Assembly (NCBI RefSeq): GCF_958979055.1
Contig: NC_084886.1
Location: 46,269,154 to 46,333,153, forward strand
DNA length: 64,000 bases
Reading direction: 5' to 3'
DNA from: Alnus glutinosa
Lineage: Eukaryota; Streptophyta; Magnoliopsida; Fagales; Betulaceae
The notes beneath the pieces are model-generated. The model did not search any database and was not told the DNA's origin. It saw only the letters and a list, made by a program, of their open reading frames with translations. Within the stretch, counting starts at the first letter, position 1. The number at the start of each line of letters is the position of its first letter. The position numbers and the translations under genes are program-made. This document shows, in pieces, positions 1 to 17,654 of this stretch.

Positions 1-70
1 TGTCCATTTTCGTATTTTGTCCTTATTTTCTGTTCTAATTTATATATTATTTTTATCTTCGTTCTAAAGT

Positions 71-112
<42 letters not shown>

Positions 113-870
113 TTTTTAATTTTTAAATGTTATATATGCGAAGGATGGTCGAAAAAAAAAAAAAATCTCCATTAGACATAACTTCTTCCTATACCTATGA
201 GCCTATGAATTCATTGGAATCAGATAAAATATCAAAAAAAAAAACTAAGACAATTATTTTTATATTATATGAGTATTTTTCTTTTCTTTTTTTCGTTTAT
301 CATCTGTTTCTATTTTTTGTCCTTATTTTATGTTCTAATTTAAATATTATTGTTTATTTTTGTGCTAAAAGTATTTTCTTTTATGATATATATATGTGAA
401 GGATGGTCGAAAGAAAGAAAAAAAATCTCATTTTGACGGGACTTCTTCCTATATCTATTAATTTCATTGAAACTAGGAAAAGTATACAAAAAATACAATT
501 CTTACGTTTCCATTTTTTGTTTTTGTTTTTTTTTTTTTTTTTGGTTCTTAATGTAGTTTCTTTTACGTTATATGCGAAGAACGTTCAAAAGAAAAAGTTC
601 TCTATTTGACGGGACTTTTTCCTATATATATGAATTTCATTCGAACATAGAAAAATATACAAAAAAAAATAGTTCTTTTCTGTTATTATCATTTTTCATT
701 TTCTACTTATTTGTCCCATTTAATGTAGTTTTGTTATTTCGTATTTCTTTTTTGTCCATATTTTTTGTTCTAATTTATTTATTCTTTTTATTATTATTAT
801 TGTTGTTGTTGTTGTTATTTACATTGCTTATTTTTCCTTTTGTAAATTTTACACTGAATTCCGATAAATG
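1..870. repeat. Degenerate tandem repeat, about 180-260 bp units
   Basis: Three or more diverged copies of one AT-rich unit lie head to tail. The landmark 'gaaggatggtcgaaa' occurs near 140 and 398 and in altered form near 576, each followed by 'gggacttcttcctat' or a close variant. A second landmark, 'tgtccttattttctgttcta', occurs near 19, 318 and 750. Unit spacing is about 257 then 180 bp. Long poly-T and poly-A runs interrupt the units. The short ORFs here are low-complexity Phe/Lys/Leu strings and are not believable genes. I do not recognise the family. Confidence 0.6.
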
Positions 871-950
871 ATGGTGAGGGAGAAAGTTTCCAATCGTTAT
901 TTTTTGTACAAAGTATGACGATTTTTTCGTTTATGCAGTTGTTTATCGAG

Positions 951-1008
<58 letters not shown>

Positions 1009-1371
1009 ACATTCTTTACGTGTTTAATTGATGACTGACATTGGCTTTCAAGGTTTTATAATGGATTGTGATTTTTTCAAAATAATTTTTTTATGCGATT
1101 TTATCATATGTTTTTATTCATGTTTATGTTTTTAGGTTTTCAATATGAGAAGTGCTACACTTAACCAATTTTATTTTATTTTTTTCTCAAAAGTTCATTC
1201 CCTAATGATGTGACAATCATGGATGAGATTTACTATTTTGAACATGTGTTATCATCTCATAGGATGATGACGCATCATTTTAGAACCACTTTTGGAGAAA
1301 AATATTTGTAAAATATAACATTTTCCTTTCAATATCCTGTTACTAGTACTATATGAACAACCGCATAAACT

Positions 1372-1411
<40 letters not shown>

Positions 1412-2306
1412 ATAAATCTTCTACAAGCCAATTATATATATACACACCAACATAGTTTCATTTCGTTTCAAACTACATCAATGAGAACAAATATTTAACA
1501 TGTTTTAATATATAAGGATTAAACTTTATGAATTTATAAATTTATTTAACATATGGGTTTATACTATTGAGTAAAGAAATGTTGTTCAAAATGATCTTAT
1601 TAACATTCTTTATTTCTAGTAGCAATTAGGTAATGGAGTGAAGGAAGAAAATTGATTACTACTAATTTTTTATAGATGTTTAGAATAAATTATATTATTT
1701 TTTTAAAAAAATCTGCTCATAAAACAGGTTAAAAGCTAGTTTTTTTAAATGCGCAGTCATGTCTGTGTCTTGTATAACAGTAGATGTAAAGATGTATCGA
1801 CTATTTGAATAATCTTAGTATTGTCCACTTGTGGTGTATCCATTAATGATGAATTGATAAATTTTTTATGCTAACAATTTTTATTATTATTTATTTTACA
1901 TTTCTGTGATTAGAAAGAAATAAATTTATTGATTATTATTTTATTATTATAATTGTTTTCTTATTCAGATAAGAACAACATTGGCATCTTTTGAGAAAGT
2001 TTTGTTCATACTTTGAAATTTTGCTAGTGTTAACAAGTTTTAGTAAATTTTTACCACTTTCAAATATGTTAGTTGTTATTGTTTGATTCTTTTATTAAGA
2101 TATTTTTTAAAAATGGGTTCTTTGGTTAGATTAATAGTGATAATAATATGCTAATAATTTAATTATAATATCATTGAAATATGTGTCATGAGTCATGTGT
2201 TTTTTTAGTACAAAAACACTTAAAACTAATAGCTAAATAATTTTTCAAGTTTTCAAAAAATCTTAAGTTATATATAATGGGCATGCCAAAAAAATAAATT
2301 GATGCA

Positions 2307-2337
<31 letters not shown>

Positions 2338-2380
2338 AAAAAAAAAAGATGCATATTTCAATTCTAAAATATCTTTCTCC
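871..2380. other. AT-rich spacer with long poly-T tracts
   Basis: A poly-T tract of more than 50 bases ends near 1006, with shorter tracts near 1374-1406 and 2309-2332. The rest is AT-rich sequence in which I see no gene, no clear terminal repeats and no protein similarity. Confidence 0.5.
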
Positions 2381-2823
2381 ACGTCTAATCCTCGAACTTC
2401 AGCTAAAGACTCGGATCTTCGTAATTAAATTCACATATCACGACGAACCTATCAATCAATTAGCTAGATTCGATGGCCACAATTTTTTTATTTTATTTTT
2501 TATTTTAAAAGAAAAAAGGATGCTTGTCCTCCGCCAAAACGATCGTTCATAAAATATTGTACGTGCATGGAGCAAATCCCTTTGTGGCCAGTGGCCAAGC
2601 ATATTTTTGAATTATATGCTTGTCGCTAAAGACGAATTTTGTTGTTGTTGGTGAGTACGTATAATTAGAAAAATGAAATTAAATAGTCTACAAGGGGAAA
2701 GAGTGGGTAGAAGTACCGGTCCCTGTTCTCCAAAGGCCTCCCGGACAAATTGGCCACTTGTGTTAGGGCTAATTTGACAGGGAGAAGCATATTTTTTTTT
2801 TCAAAGATGACAGCCTCCCAAGG

Positions 2824-2835
2824 TTTATATATAAA
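2824..2835 (+). promoter_or_regulatory. TATA box of TPS-1
   Basis: The sequence 'tttatatataaagg' lies about 90 bases before the TPS-1 start codon. The same box in the form 'ttatataaagg' sits at an equivalent position before TPS-4 (31571), TPS-6 (52900) and both pseudogenes (20849, 40490). The upstream 400 bp (from about 2380) is related to the TPS-2 upstream region, sharing for example 'gaattatatgcttgtc'. Confidence 0.75.
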
Positions 2836-2919
2836 GGTATCCATTTGAAGCATATGTTTCCAAGTATCCATTCAATCCAAAAACCAAAGCAATTAAGCTT
2901 CACTAAAGGTCTTTTCCAA

Positions 2920-6207
<3,288 letters not shown>

Positions 6208-6424
6208 TGTTTAGAGTTATCTTATTTCTCTAATGTATTTGATCACTTTATCTTTCATCGGGGTTTGAAGTCTTAAGGGGTAATAAGGTATCTTAGGATT
6301 GATCGAAGATACCGTCACTCCGTCAGGTTTGTTTGGGAGAAGTTGGATTCTATCTTTATTTATCTTGTGTTTTATTTAAAGATGTTGAATATAAAAGGGG
6401 ATGAGGAGAGCCCCTCCTTTGGTC
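6208..6424 (+). other. TPS-1 3' flank
   Basis: This stretch aligns with the TPS-2 3' flank at 16350-16560 and partly with those of TPS-4 and TPS-6 (shared 'ttatttctctaatgt' and 'ttatcttgt.ttttatttaaag'). It probably includes the 3' UTR. TPS-1 carries an extra TCGA/ATCG at 6301-6306 relative to TPS-2. Confidence 0.6.
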
Positions 6425-6730
6425 AACACAAATTGGTCCGACTCAAAGACTGATTTAAAACCAAATTCGATCATTTGACAACAACAGTGAAAGAATTTCC
6501 CATAAAGAGATCGAACGCATCCATCATTCACTGTTTCAAAGGTTTTAAAGAAACGTCTATCCCTTCATACATGTTTTGTGGCATAAAAGTCAATCTACCA
6601 TGAACCATCTTCGAGTACAAAAATCTTGAAGCTTGCTGCATGTTTCTTCTTCAGAAAACGACAATCCTTCTTGAAGTGACCTAGCTTACCACAATGGTAG
6701 CAAGCACCCTTCCTTTTAATTTCTTCTCAT
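6425..6730 (-). pseudogene. Degraded Copia gag/protease fragment
   Basis: Read on the minus strand, 6661-6712 encodes a CCHC zinc knuckle (C-Y-H-C-G-K-L-G-H-F-K-K-D-C). It is followed by a decayed protease region that keeps the pattern W.ID..ATKHV and RDRRFFKTFE but has in-frame stops at two points. This arrangement is typical of Ty1/Copia polyproteins. No LTRs are seen nearby, so it is a short relic. It is a different lineage from the Copia element at 17655-20823. Confidence 0.65.
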
Positions 6731-6858
6731 GGTTCTACAAAATAGCTAGAGTTATAAGGAAAACATAAAAATATAAAGACGTGTCATTTTTAGTGAAATT
6801 CAATTAGAACTATTTCAAAACGTCTTTTGTTTCATGTAAACTTTTTTAATTCGTAACA

Positions 6859-6975
6859 GTTTTTTTTTTTTTTTGACATGTCCACACAAGAGGGGGAAGG
6901 GGGAGGGTGGTTTCGAACTAGTGATCTCCGCTTCATGAAGCGTGATTCCCAACCGATTGAACTACCTCTTGAGAA
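6859..6975 (-). mobile_element. tRNA-derived SINE
   Basis: On the minus strand it reads as a plant SINE: a box A-like segment (TAGTTCAATCGGTTGGG), a box B-like segment (TAGTTCGAAACC), the tail motif TGTGTGGACATGTC and a poly-A end (poly-T on the + strand). Flanking direct repeats 'tttaattcgtaaca' at 6845-6858 and 6976-6989 are 14-bp target duplications, as made by LINE-driven retroposition. Confidence 0.85.
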
Positions 6976-7121
6976 TTTAATTCGTAACAATTGTGATTCA
7001 GTTCCATGTCGTATTTGTCCCTAGACTGTAATATATGGGAAAGTTCTAACATCTAAATTATACTAAAAATTAATGTCCCTCGATCTTTAAGGCAAGGGTG
7101 GAGCTATATATATATATATAT

Positions 7122-7301
7122 GAGAAATGATCCATACACTCATTTCTCACAACAGCCCCACAACAAGCTGATGTGGCTGGTAATATTTTATTATTTTTTT
7201 ACAAAAAGAAATGAAAAGAAAACAAAAAAATAATAAAATATTACAAGCCACATCAGCTTGTTGTAAGGTTGTTGTGAGAAATGAGTGTAGGGATCATTTC
7301 T
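7122..7301. mobile_element. Foldback MITE, MULE-like (family M1)
   Basis: Long inverted repeats start with GAGAAATGATCC and end with GGATCATTTCT and run most of the 180-bp length. The element sits in a TA-rich site (tatatatat on both sides). A second copy with the same termini and a clear 9-bp target duplication is at 26680-26861, which suggests a Mutator-type origin. Confidence 0.8.
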
Positions 7302-7497
7302 ATATATATATATATTGACGAGGATGAACATGTATTAAATTAAAATAAGAGAATTGCTACAAGACTCCATCCCACTTTTGCTCTAAAATACTCAGAGCAC
7401 TTACAAAGTTACAATAGCCTATTCATATTTAGTGTTTTTTTTTTAAAAAAAAAAAAAAAAAATTATATTTTTAACAAAAACCACAAATAGACTCATA

Positions 7498-7710
7498 TAG
7501 GATTAGGATCCTCTTAAATTATTTGTTCGAATATGAAAGAATTCGGGCAGGAGATGGTGAGAGATCACTTATGAGACTCACCTGATCAAATAAAAATTAG
7601 GCTATCCAACTACTTATTCGGTTAGATAGGTTCTATAAGTAGTATCTCACAATCACCTGCCTAAAATCTCTCAAATTTGGGCAAATAATTTGAGAGGATC
7701 CTAATCCGCT
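7498..7710. mobile_element. Foldback element, family M2
   Basis: The ends 'aggatcctcttaaattattt' and 'aaataatttgagaggatcct' are inverted copies, and the inner sequence also pairs. A diverged relative is at 38922-39125, with the shared core 'gagactcacctga.caaataaaaatt'. I cannot define a target duplication. Confidence 0.65.
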
Positions 7711-7722
7711 CATATAATATAT

Positions 7723-7915
7723 GAGGAATGTTAGAGCATCTCCTGATGTTCTCCTGGTGTATATCTGGAATGTCATAGACGTATAAATGTAATTAAAAAA
7801 ATTACATCTATGTCCTTTTGGATGGCATAGATGCAATTTTTTAATAAAAAAAATTACAACTAGGCCATTTCAAATGCACACCAGGAGAACACCAGAAAAT
7901 GCTCTAGCATTCCTC
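7723..7915. mobile_element. Foldback MITE with 9-bp target duplication (M3)
   Basis: Termini GAGGAATG and CATTCCTC are perfect inverted copies continuing into longer arms ('ttctcctggtgt' against 'acaccaggagaa'). It is flanked by ATAATATAT on both sides (7714-7722, 7916-7924). A 9-bp duplication points to the Mutator superfamily. Confidence 0.8.
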
Positions 7916-7924
7916 ATAATATAT

Positions 7925-8545
7925 AGACTCTTTAGCAAATGTTAAACTTAACATTTGTCAGATTTTTTTCTTCTCTAGATTAATTCAAAGAGACGAAAAG
8001 ACAATATTGTAATTTTTTTAATAATATATTTTGCAAACCGTGATAAAGATAGTATTTTCACAATTGTCATTGTGAATGATTAAAAGATAGTATTTATTTA
8101 AAATAGATAAACATTTAGAGAATTAATTTATTGTTTGACGATTTAAAAAATGGACTAGCTAAAATCCTTAAAGTAAATTTTTAGAATTAAATTTAAAAAA
8201 AATTATGAAGGGACCATTATAAATGCTCTAACTCCGCTAATTGCTGTGGGCAACTGCCACGTCAGGGTCGACCATTCCAGCCTTTGGCGGGGCAAAAAAA
8301 TAAAATAAAAATTTCACGGCTCTCTCAACCCGGCCACATCAGGTTACTCCCTCATGGTTGATTGGCTGTAGAAGCTATTAACTAGATCGAGACCCAAAGC
8401 TCGTTTCCTCTTCTTATCAACGAGCCCAAATTTCTCTAGGAAAAGGTGGAAGCTGAGAGATTGAGAAAGAGAATAGAAAATAGATGAATCCTATTCATCC
8501 AAAAAAAAAACTGATGAATCCTGCAGGAAAGAGGACTTGAAAGAG
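7925..8545. other. Spacer, nothing recognised
   Basis: AT-rich sequence with a slightly more GC-rich patch at 8220-8460. I see no ORF, terminal repeat or protein similarity. Confidence 0.4.
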
Positions 8546-8554
8546 AATCTTTAT

Positions 8555-8757
8555 GAGTAATGCTTCAATGCCATCAAAATATACAACTTTTCACCACATT
8601 GCCTATGTAGCAAGGTGGTCATCCACTACTTTTTGAGTATTTTTTTTTTTTTTTAAAAAAAAAATAAATAAATAAATAAATTAAGGTGAGGGACCATCTT
8701 GCCACGTAGACAAGGTGGTGAAAAGTTGTATATTTAGGTGGTAGTGAATCATTACTC
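8555..8757. mobile_element. Foldback MITE with 9-bp target duplication (M4)
   Basis: Ends GAGTAATG and CATTACTC lead into arms containing 'tatacaacttttcaccac' and its inverted copy. It is flanked by AATCTTTAT at 8546-8554 and 8758-8766, a 9-bp target duplication. Related arms recur as a nested pair at 36504-36852. Confidence 0.85.
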
Positions 8758-8929
8758 AATCTTTATTTATTTATTTATGGAGATTGAGAAAACTTCTGTC
8801 TTTAATTGGGGGATAGTGGGACCTGATCGACGTGACAAAGATTAAACAAAGATGGAGTATTTTGGTAGCATCTCTCTAAAAATAAAACTTTTTTGAGAGA
8901 GAAGTAGGGAACTACAACTCACTACAAAA

Positions 8930-9025
8930 AATATTGCAAATTGTCACGTGTATGGTGCCCATACACGTGGCAAACTGTTAACCACGTGTAATTGGCAACG
9001 TGTTCCCATACTGTACAAGCGCATA
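8930..9025 (+). mobile_element. Solo CACTA terminus
   Basis: It starts with CACTACAAAAAA and continues with the subterminal CACGTG-bearing repeats seen at 5000-5244. No matching right end is found nearby, so it looks like a deletion remnant. Confidence 0.6.
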
Positions 9026-9770
9026 CACTTTTAAGTACTATTTTGAAACAATATATAGTATGAAATCAAATGGGCAATTATAGATTCTTTCATATTAATT
9101 CTTCTTTATCTTTACTACCCATGTAAGCCTCTCCATTTAGGGCTTACACAATCTTTTCATAATATATAATGTAACTAATCTAAGAATACCCAATTTAGAA
9201 TAAAAAAATGCTTAATTAAGAGCTAATTTAATCATGATCTGCTTAATTTATTCATCTTCCAAGCTTATCTATTCTTATTGAAATAAGTACGCCAGAATCA
9301 CGTTTTTTATGCTGTAAATCCATAACCACGACTTAGTTGTGTTGAAACAAACCCACACTGCATTATAGCAACTCTAGCATATTAGCTGAACATTTCCAAT
9401 AGAATAGATAAATAGTTTATAATAATTAAATTTGACTATTATGAGCCATTTTCTATCTCCAGCAGAATATATAAGCAAAATAGATTTTTTTCTTCTAGTA
9501 TAAATAGTGAATACAAAAGTTTGAGTTTTAAGTCTGAGTGAGTGAGTGAGAGAAAGAGAAAAGTGAAGAAGAAAATAGAATAAAAGTATATTAAAAAAAA
9601 TAATATTTAAAGAAAGTAGAAAGTGAAATAAAGAATTAAGAATTTGTTAGGGTTTGTATGAAAAAAAAAAATAGGTAAAATGGAAAAAAAAAAAAAAAAA
9701 AAAACTTTTTTACTAGGTAAAATACCTCCAACGTACTGTTGGAGATGCTCTAACGTACTTTATATGTAAT
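9026..9770. other. AT-rich spacer
   Basis: Contains a GAGT-rich stretch near 9535-9560 and poly-A tracts near 9660-9700. No gene or bounded element is seen. Confidence 0.4.
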
Positions 9771-9775
9771 AGGAG

Positions 9776-9960
9776 TATTAATGTACGTACGTTACTCACA
9801 CTCTCACTTTCACATAGTCATATTCATTGACGTGACTTTTAAAATTATTATTGGATCAAAATATAATAATAATTCATCTCAAATTTAATAGTAATTTTAA
9901 AAGTTATGTCAAAGAGTATGAGAGAGTGTGAGATTAAGAGTGTGTGTAGCATTACTCACT
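9776..9960. mobile_element. Foldback MITE (family M5)
   Basis: The arms 'ttactcacactctcacttt' and the inverted 'gagagagtgtgagattaagag...gcattactcac' pair around the core 'gacttttaaaattattattg'. Relatives with the same core are at about 36930-37095 and 58165-58340 in the 3' flanks of TPS-4 and TPS-6. Confidence 0.6.
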
Positions 9961-10756
9961 TAATAGTGTCCAGTTATATATATGAGTGAGCTCTCCAACT
10001 GATTGTAAACAGCTCAAATGGTTTGGTCTTTCCAAAAACCTAATTGTGCTCATGATAACTGGCCTACATATAATCTTACTAAATAGACTGTCTCTACGAA
10101 TCAAAGTGAAAGCATCCTCATTCTCGATGTGCCTCCGATTACTGTTGTACTCAGGGGTAGAGCCAAGGTGGTTCGAGGGGGGTCAAATACCCCCCTCGGC
10201 CCTGGCCTAATTTGGCTAGCTTAGAGCTACGTACGTACGGCTTCTTCCTTCAAAGACAGCAGCTTTCCACCAGCATGCACTAGCTAGTACTCAAAGCGTA
10301 CGTCCTATATATCCTTTGAACCTTTGAGTTTGACTAGGTTGAACAATTTCTCTTTTAAAGCTGAGTGGAATATGCATGTAATCAAATATGAATTAGACTT
10401 ATGAGAAGAGATCGATCTAGTTGTATCCTACTTACTTTAACTCAAAAATTGGTAAGTTGGTATAGCGCTCACCAACTAACGAAAAAAAGAAACAAAGAAA
10501 AATTTTTTTTGATAAGACATGCATATGACCTTGGAAAAGAAAAAATATTTAAATAAAATAGTAAAAGCGGATAACTAAAGTAGAGTGTGATGGAGGTGCT
10601 TTTAAAAAAATGGTAGCTTAATTAACTTATTTTTAAAATAAAATTAGCTAAAATGGAGAGAAAATTTTACTATATTTAGCTTCCTCCGTAATTCGTTGCT
10701 AGATATTGTCGCATGTGATTTGTATTAAAGACAACAAGTAAATGTCCAATTACCTT
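9961..10756. other. Spacer with possible hAT-like end
   Basis: Near 10151 the sequence 'caggggtagagccaagg', followed by a 'ggggggtcaaatacccccc' hairpin, looks like the end of a hAT-type element, but no partner end is found. The remainder is AT-rich with no gene seen. Confidence 0.35.
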
Positions 10757-11022
10757 GAGTAATGTTATACATCACTCACATCCCTCAAAGCTTATATGGC
10801 TTGGTCTCTATAGAATTTCATAATAAGAGTAATGTTTCTTGCACAACTATTGCACAACTTTTATACAACTCTAACAACTTTTCTTTAAGATCAACTATTG
10901 AATATTTAGGGCTCACATGTAGAAAAACAAATCCAATAATTGATCATAAAAAAAAAAGTAGATAGAGTTGTGTAAAAGTTGTGTAAGAGTTGTGCAAGAA
11001 ACATTACAGAAACATTACTCAA
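10757..11022. mobile_element. Foldback MITE (family M6)
   Basis: The left arm 'gtaatgtttcttgcacaact' (from 10829) is the inverted copy of 'agttgtgcaagaaacattac' near 10990-11009. Outer copies of GAGTAATG and CATTACTC at 10757 and 11022 suggest either a larger element or two nested ones. The target duplication is not clear. Confidence 0.65.
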
Positions 11023-11185
11023 ACGTGAAAGCCTTTTTTGTTACATCTTTTCTTGATTATTTGATTATATACAAGTAAAGTGATTTGAAAATTTTCAAAT
11101 ACAAGCAAATCTCTTAAATTAGAGTAAACATATCCTTTAATTTAGGGAATACAAATCACCATTTATCATAAAAGATTTCTATCAT

Positions 11186-11187
<2 letters not shown>

Positions 11188-11218
<31 letters not shown>
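11188..11218. repeat. Poly-C tract of about 30 bases
   Basis: An uninterrupted C run. It is a possible i-motif/G-quadruplex site and also a common place for length errors in assembly. It follows a segment resembling part of TPS-1 intron 4 ('caatcaccatttatca' near both). Confidence 0.9.
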
Positions 11219-11299
11219 AGCTAAAAAGCCAATTTTCAAGCACTACCATACACCAAATACTATGAAAGACCACACCAGAAAAGTTTAATTTGAAAAAAT

Positions 11300-11510
11300 A
11301 AGGGGATGATGTATAACAATAGCATTACTCCAATCACCGGCCTTATAAAGACCTTTCGCAAGTTCATCTCACATGTAGCATCCACATCATTTTGGAATCA
11401 CACACGACATTCATGTGAAATAATTCATCAATTACTTAAAACATGTTGCTTTATTATACTTTATCACAAACATTATTGCCTCCCAAGGCTTTTATATATA
11501 TATTATAAAC
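11300..11510 (+). other. Orphan copy of a TPS upstream flank
   Basis: The segment with 'cacacacgac', 'attcatcaattacttaaa' and 'tgcctcccaagg' resembles the sequences upstream of the unit A and unit B pseudogenes (17000-17500, 39825-40320). No TPS exon follows, so it is a promoter-side relic of a lost or rearranged copy. Confidence 0.45.
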
Positions 11511-12240
11511 CGGTCATAAACAAGTTGAAGTGTTATAAACGGGTTAGCATGTCATAAACGAATCATAAACGTGCGGGTTGACAGGTCAATCCGTGAGTTG
11601 ATCTGTTTATAAACATGTCATAACTCGTTTATGACCCGAATATGTTTAGCCTAAACTCAAATTCTATAATTTCATATCATGTTCGTGTCGAATTTGCAGA
11701 TCGCGTAAAAAATTGTTAACCTGAGTGCAAATTGTGGTGAGTTTGGAGTCTGGACCGTCTGGTGTCTTCGGTCTATTAGTGTTTAATCACTTAATGGTTT
11801 ATAGAGTAAAAAGTAAAGGAGAGTCCTGCCGTGTGTAATGTGTAATCTTGTTTAATGTAAAATTTTTTTATCAAATTTTATTTGTCTTTTGTCATGTGTC
11901 ATAGAGTATAGAGACATAGAGTACGTAATAGATTATAGACGTCATTTTTTTTTTTTTTTTTTTGTCTTTTTCACTTGTTAGATGTGTCAATTGTCAGAGT
12001 GCATTGTAAATTTGTAGTAGACATATCAGAACGAGTTATAAATCAGAACAAATTAAATTTGTTCCAAAAAAAATTCAGACAAAGGAAAATGCTTGGGTAT
12101 TCACTGGGATTCCACTCTAATCCCATCTTTGTACATGTGGACCAATGATGTGAGAGATAATAAAAAGAGTGTTGTGGGACCCTTTATATTTTTAATTTTT
12201 TTTTGTTAAATTCTTATTTTTTATTTTTATTTAAATATGA
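11511..12240. other. Spacer rich in 'ataaac' motifs
   Basis: Positions 11500-11720 hold repeated 'cataaac' and 'cgggtt' motifs in both orientations, in the style of a decayed transposon. The rest is AT-rich with a poly-T tract near 11945. No gene is recognised. Confidence 0.35.
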
Positions 12241-12830
12241 TAAATGGTTACAGGGGATAAAACTACCAACAAGCAGAGTCCAAACGAAAAACACAGCAAG
12301 ACACAAGCTCAAACAGTAAACAATAAGCAATGGTCTCATCTATGATTCTGAAAGAACCATAAATAAATCGGGCCTTTCTAGTGGCTACACAAGGCAGTGA
12401 TAAATGACAAAAGGACTCAATGAAGAGCCCCAACCAATAAAGGCAACAACCACCGGGAGATGGTTGTTGATGGAGAAACATTGTCAAAAACCGAAAAGGA
12501 TCCGTTGAGGAATAACAAACCCGATTACAAAAGTCTCCGATAACAGACCAGATGTCAAAGGAGCTGAAAAACGGTAATGCAAACCGCAAAATAAAAACCC
12601 AACAAAAGTGCGGACAAACACCAAAAATACAACAGAAAAATAATAAAATACTAAAAAACAGTAACAACAGCAGTGAGTGAGATTCATGCACAGGCCCATG
12701 AGAACCAAGTGTCGGCGCGTGGTGGCCGGTTCACGACGTGGAGGCGACTGGCAGAGGCAGAGAGGTCCCAAAGCATCGTGGGCGCGTTTGAGTGCGGGGC
12801 AGATCAGTAAACTTCATCGGATCTAGCTGT
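12241..12830 (-). other. GC-richer patch, possible retroposon 3' part
   Basis: This 590-bp block is clearly richer in GC than its surroundings. Read on the minus strand it ends in A-rich sequence (12190-12240), as a retroposed 3' end would. A 142-codon minus-strand ORF (12263-12691) is Phe/Cys/Leu-rich and matches nothing I know. I call no gene here. Confidence 0.3.
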
Positions 12831-13059
12831 ACGTGTTCAAAATCACATTTTTAAAAACATGGAGTGGAACCATGCGGTAGAGTGCACAGCAGCGATCAGG
12901 TCTCCTATTATTACATACAGTTAACGCGGTGGGTTTGTACAACAATAAAAACGTGATTTTGCGTACTTTATTTCAATAATTGAGCCGCCACTATTAAATA
13001 CACTCTTTTCTTTTTTTTTTACTAATTTTATAAGTAAATAAAATGGGTTTGTTTTAACT

Positions 13060-13449
13060 TGGGCCCCCAAGCTTGTTTTTATTCTAAACTACCAAAAAAC
13101 TACTCGGATTTGTCTTCCTTCCTAAATTCACATATCACGACAAAGCCTATCAATCAAATTCATCCAAAACAAAAAGGCTATCAAGCAAATCGATCCTTTT
13201 GTGGGCATTATATTGGGCAAGCATATTTTTGAATTATATGCTTGTCCGCTAAAGGCGATTTTTTTTTTTTTGGTCAACTATAATTAGAAAAAATAAATTG
13301 AATAGTCTAGAAGGCTCAAAGAGTGGGTAAGCATGTTTTTTTTTTCACAGATGACAGCCTCCCAAGGGTATTCATTTGAAGCATATATATGTTCCCAAGT
13401 ATCCATTCAATCCAAAAACCAAAGCAAGCTTCACTAAAGGCCTTCCCCA
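13060..13449 (+). promoter_or_regulatory. TPS-2 upstream region lacking the TATA segment
   Basis: It begins with the conserved TPS upstream landmark ('ttgggcccccaagctt', compare 16800 and 39655) and keeps 'gacagcctcccaagg'. Where TPS-1 reads 'aaggtttatatataaaggtat', TPS-2 reads 'aagggtat', so about 13 bp including the TATA box are gone. The nearest replacement is 'gcatatatatg' at 13381-13391, inside what should be the 5' UTR. Confidence 0.6.
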
Positions 13450-16309
<2,860 letters not shown>

Positions 16310-16645
16310 TAGAGATGAACATGAAGACCACTATACACAGACTCAACGTTAGTGAAAGTCTAGTGTTTAAGGTCATCTTATTTCTCTAATTAATGTTTTA
16401 TCACTGTCTTTCAGGAGGGTTAGAAGTCTAATTAAGGGGTAATAAGGTATTTTAGGATTGAAGATACCGTCAGGTTTGTTTATGAGAAGTTGAATCCTAT
16501 CTTTATTTATCTTGTACGTATTTTATTTAAAGATGTTGAGTCTGAATAAAAGGAGATCAGTCGATGTATTATTCCCAAATGACTGTGCTTTGCATTGAGG
16601 CATAGGGCCCGTTACTCGTATATATTAATTGCCCTATACAAATTG
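16310..16645 (+). other. TPS-2 3' flank
   Basis: Contains the displaced ancestral C-terminal coding end ('cgttagtgaaagtctag', 16345-16361) and then sequence related to the TPS-1 3' flank. It carries an extra CGTA near 16515-16520 compared with TPS-1 and TPS-4. Confidence 0.55.
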
Positions 16646-17654
16646 TTGATATGATGCTTCTGAGATTTGAATAAAGACAAGGCGTCCATGTCTAACAGAA
16701 AGAAAACATGCATATGGATCCTAATCCGATGAGTAAAGCTGCAGGTGACTCTATTTTACTAATTTTATAGCAGATCATTATGATTAAAGCTCTGAAGCTT
16801 TAATTTGGGCCCTGAAGCTTTTTTATTCTAAACCATTAAAAAAAAATAAAAAAAAATTGCATGTCGGCAAAATTAAAGTCTGAGATCTTCCTAAATCCAC
16901 GTATATATCACGACAAATTCATCACACACGACTTTCTTGTCCAGAATCTATCGTAGTGGAATGACATGCAAGGTAATCTAGCTATCATATATATATATAT
17001 ATATATAGTGGAATCCACACACGACTTTCTTGTCCGGAATCCCATGTGCCATATATAGTTCATCAATTATTTAAACCCATGTTGGCATAACTCATCAATT
17101 ATTAAAGCCACGTGAGGTTAAGGGCCGGGAAAGAGCTTTTCATGACAAGTAAAAATTTCTCAGGTTTTACGCATGGAGTTGGGAAAAAATAAAAAATAAG
17201 GCTCCGTAAAGTTGCTAGGAAATTCATTAATATTTTTAAGTGGGGGATGGCAGCAACATTTTCTTGTGGCTTAATTGGTGGCATCAGGAGGAGGTTCTTT
17301 ATGAAAAATTTGGTCATAGCTAGAGTTGTACGATACTGGGCAGTAAAGTTAATGCAAAATTGTCACGTGTATTAAGCAATGAAATGTTGAGGAGTGTTGT
17401 CCCGCATAAAGACCTTATCCCAAATCTTAAAAGTGTGCGCTTTACTGTACTTTACCACAAACATGACAACCTCCCCCCCCCCCGTCCCAAGGGTTATATA
17501 TGTTATAAATTTTTTTCTTTTTTTCTTTTTTTATACGAGGTATTCTCCAATTCCTATAACTGCAATATAACTCGTTTACTGAACGACTGGCCCACCGAGG
17601 TGGTAGTCAAACATTCCGAGCGCAGAATAAATGTATTCATTTGAACATGTAATA

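Noticed and set aside
2845..2919. Upstream in-frame Met for TPS-1
   Set aside because: It would add MKHMFPSIHSIQ..., which is leader sequence conserved as DNA in the other copies, where it is not in frame. MDLYRLAS is the shared start.
12263..12691. 142-codon minus-strand ORF
   Set aside because: Phe/Cys/Leu-rich with no recognisable motif; probably part of a retroposon 3' region and not a gene.
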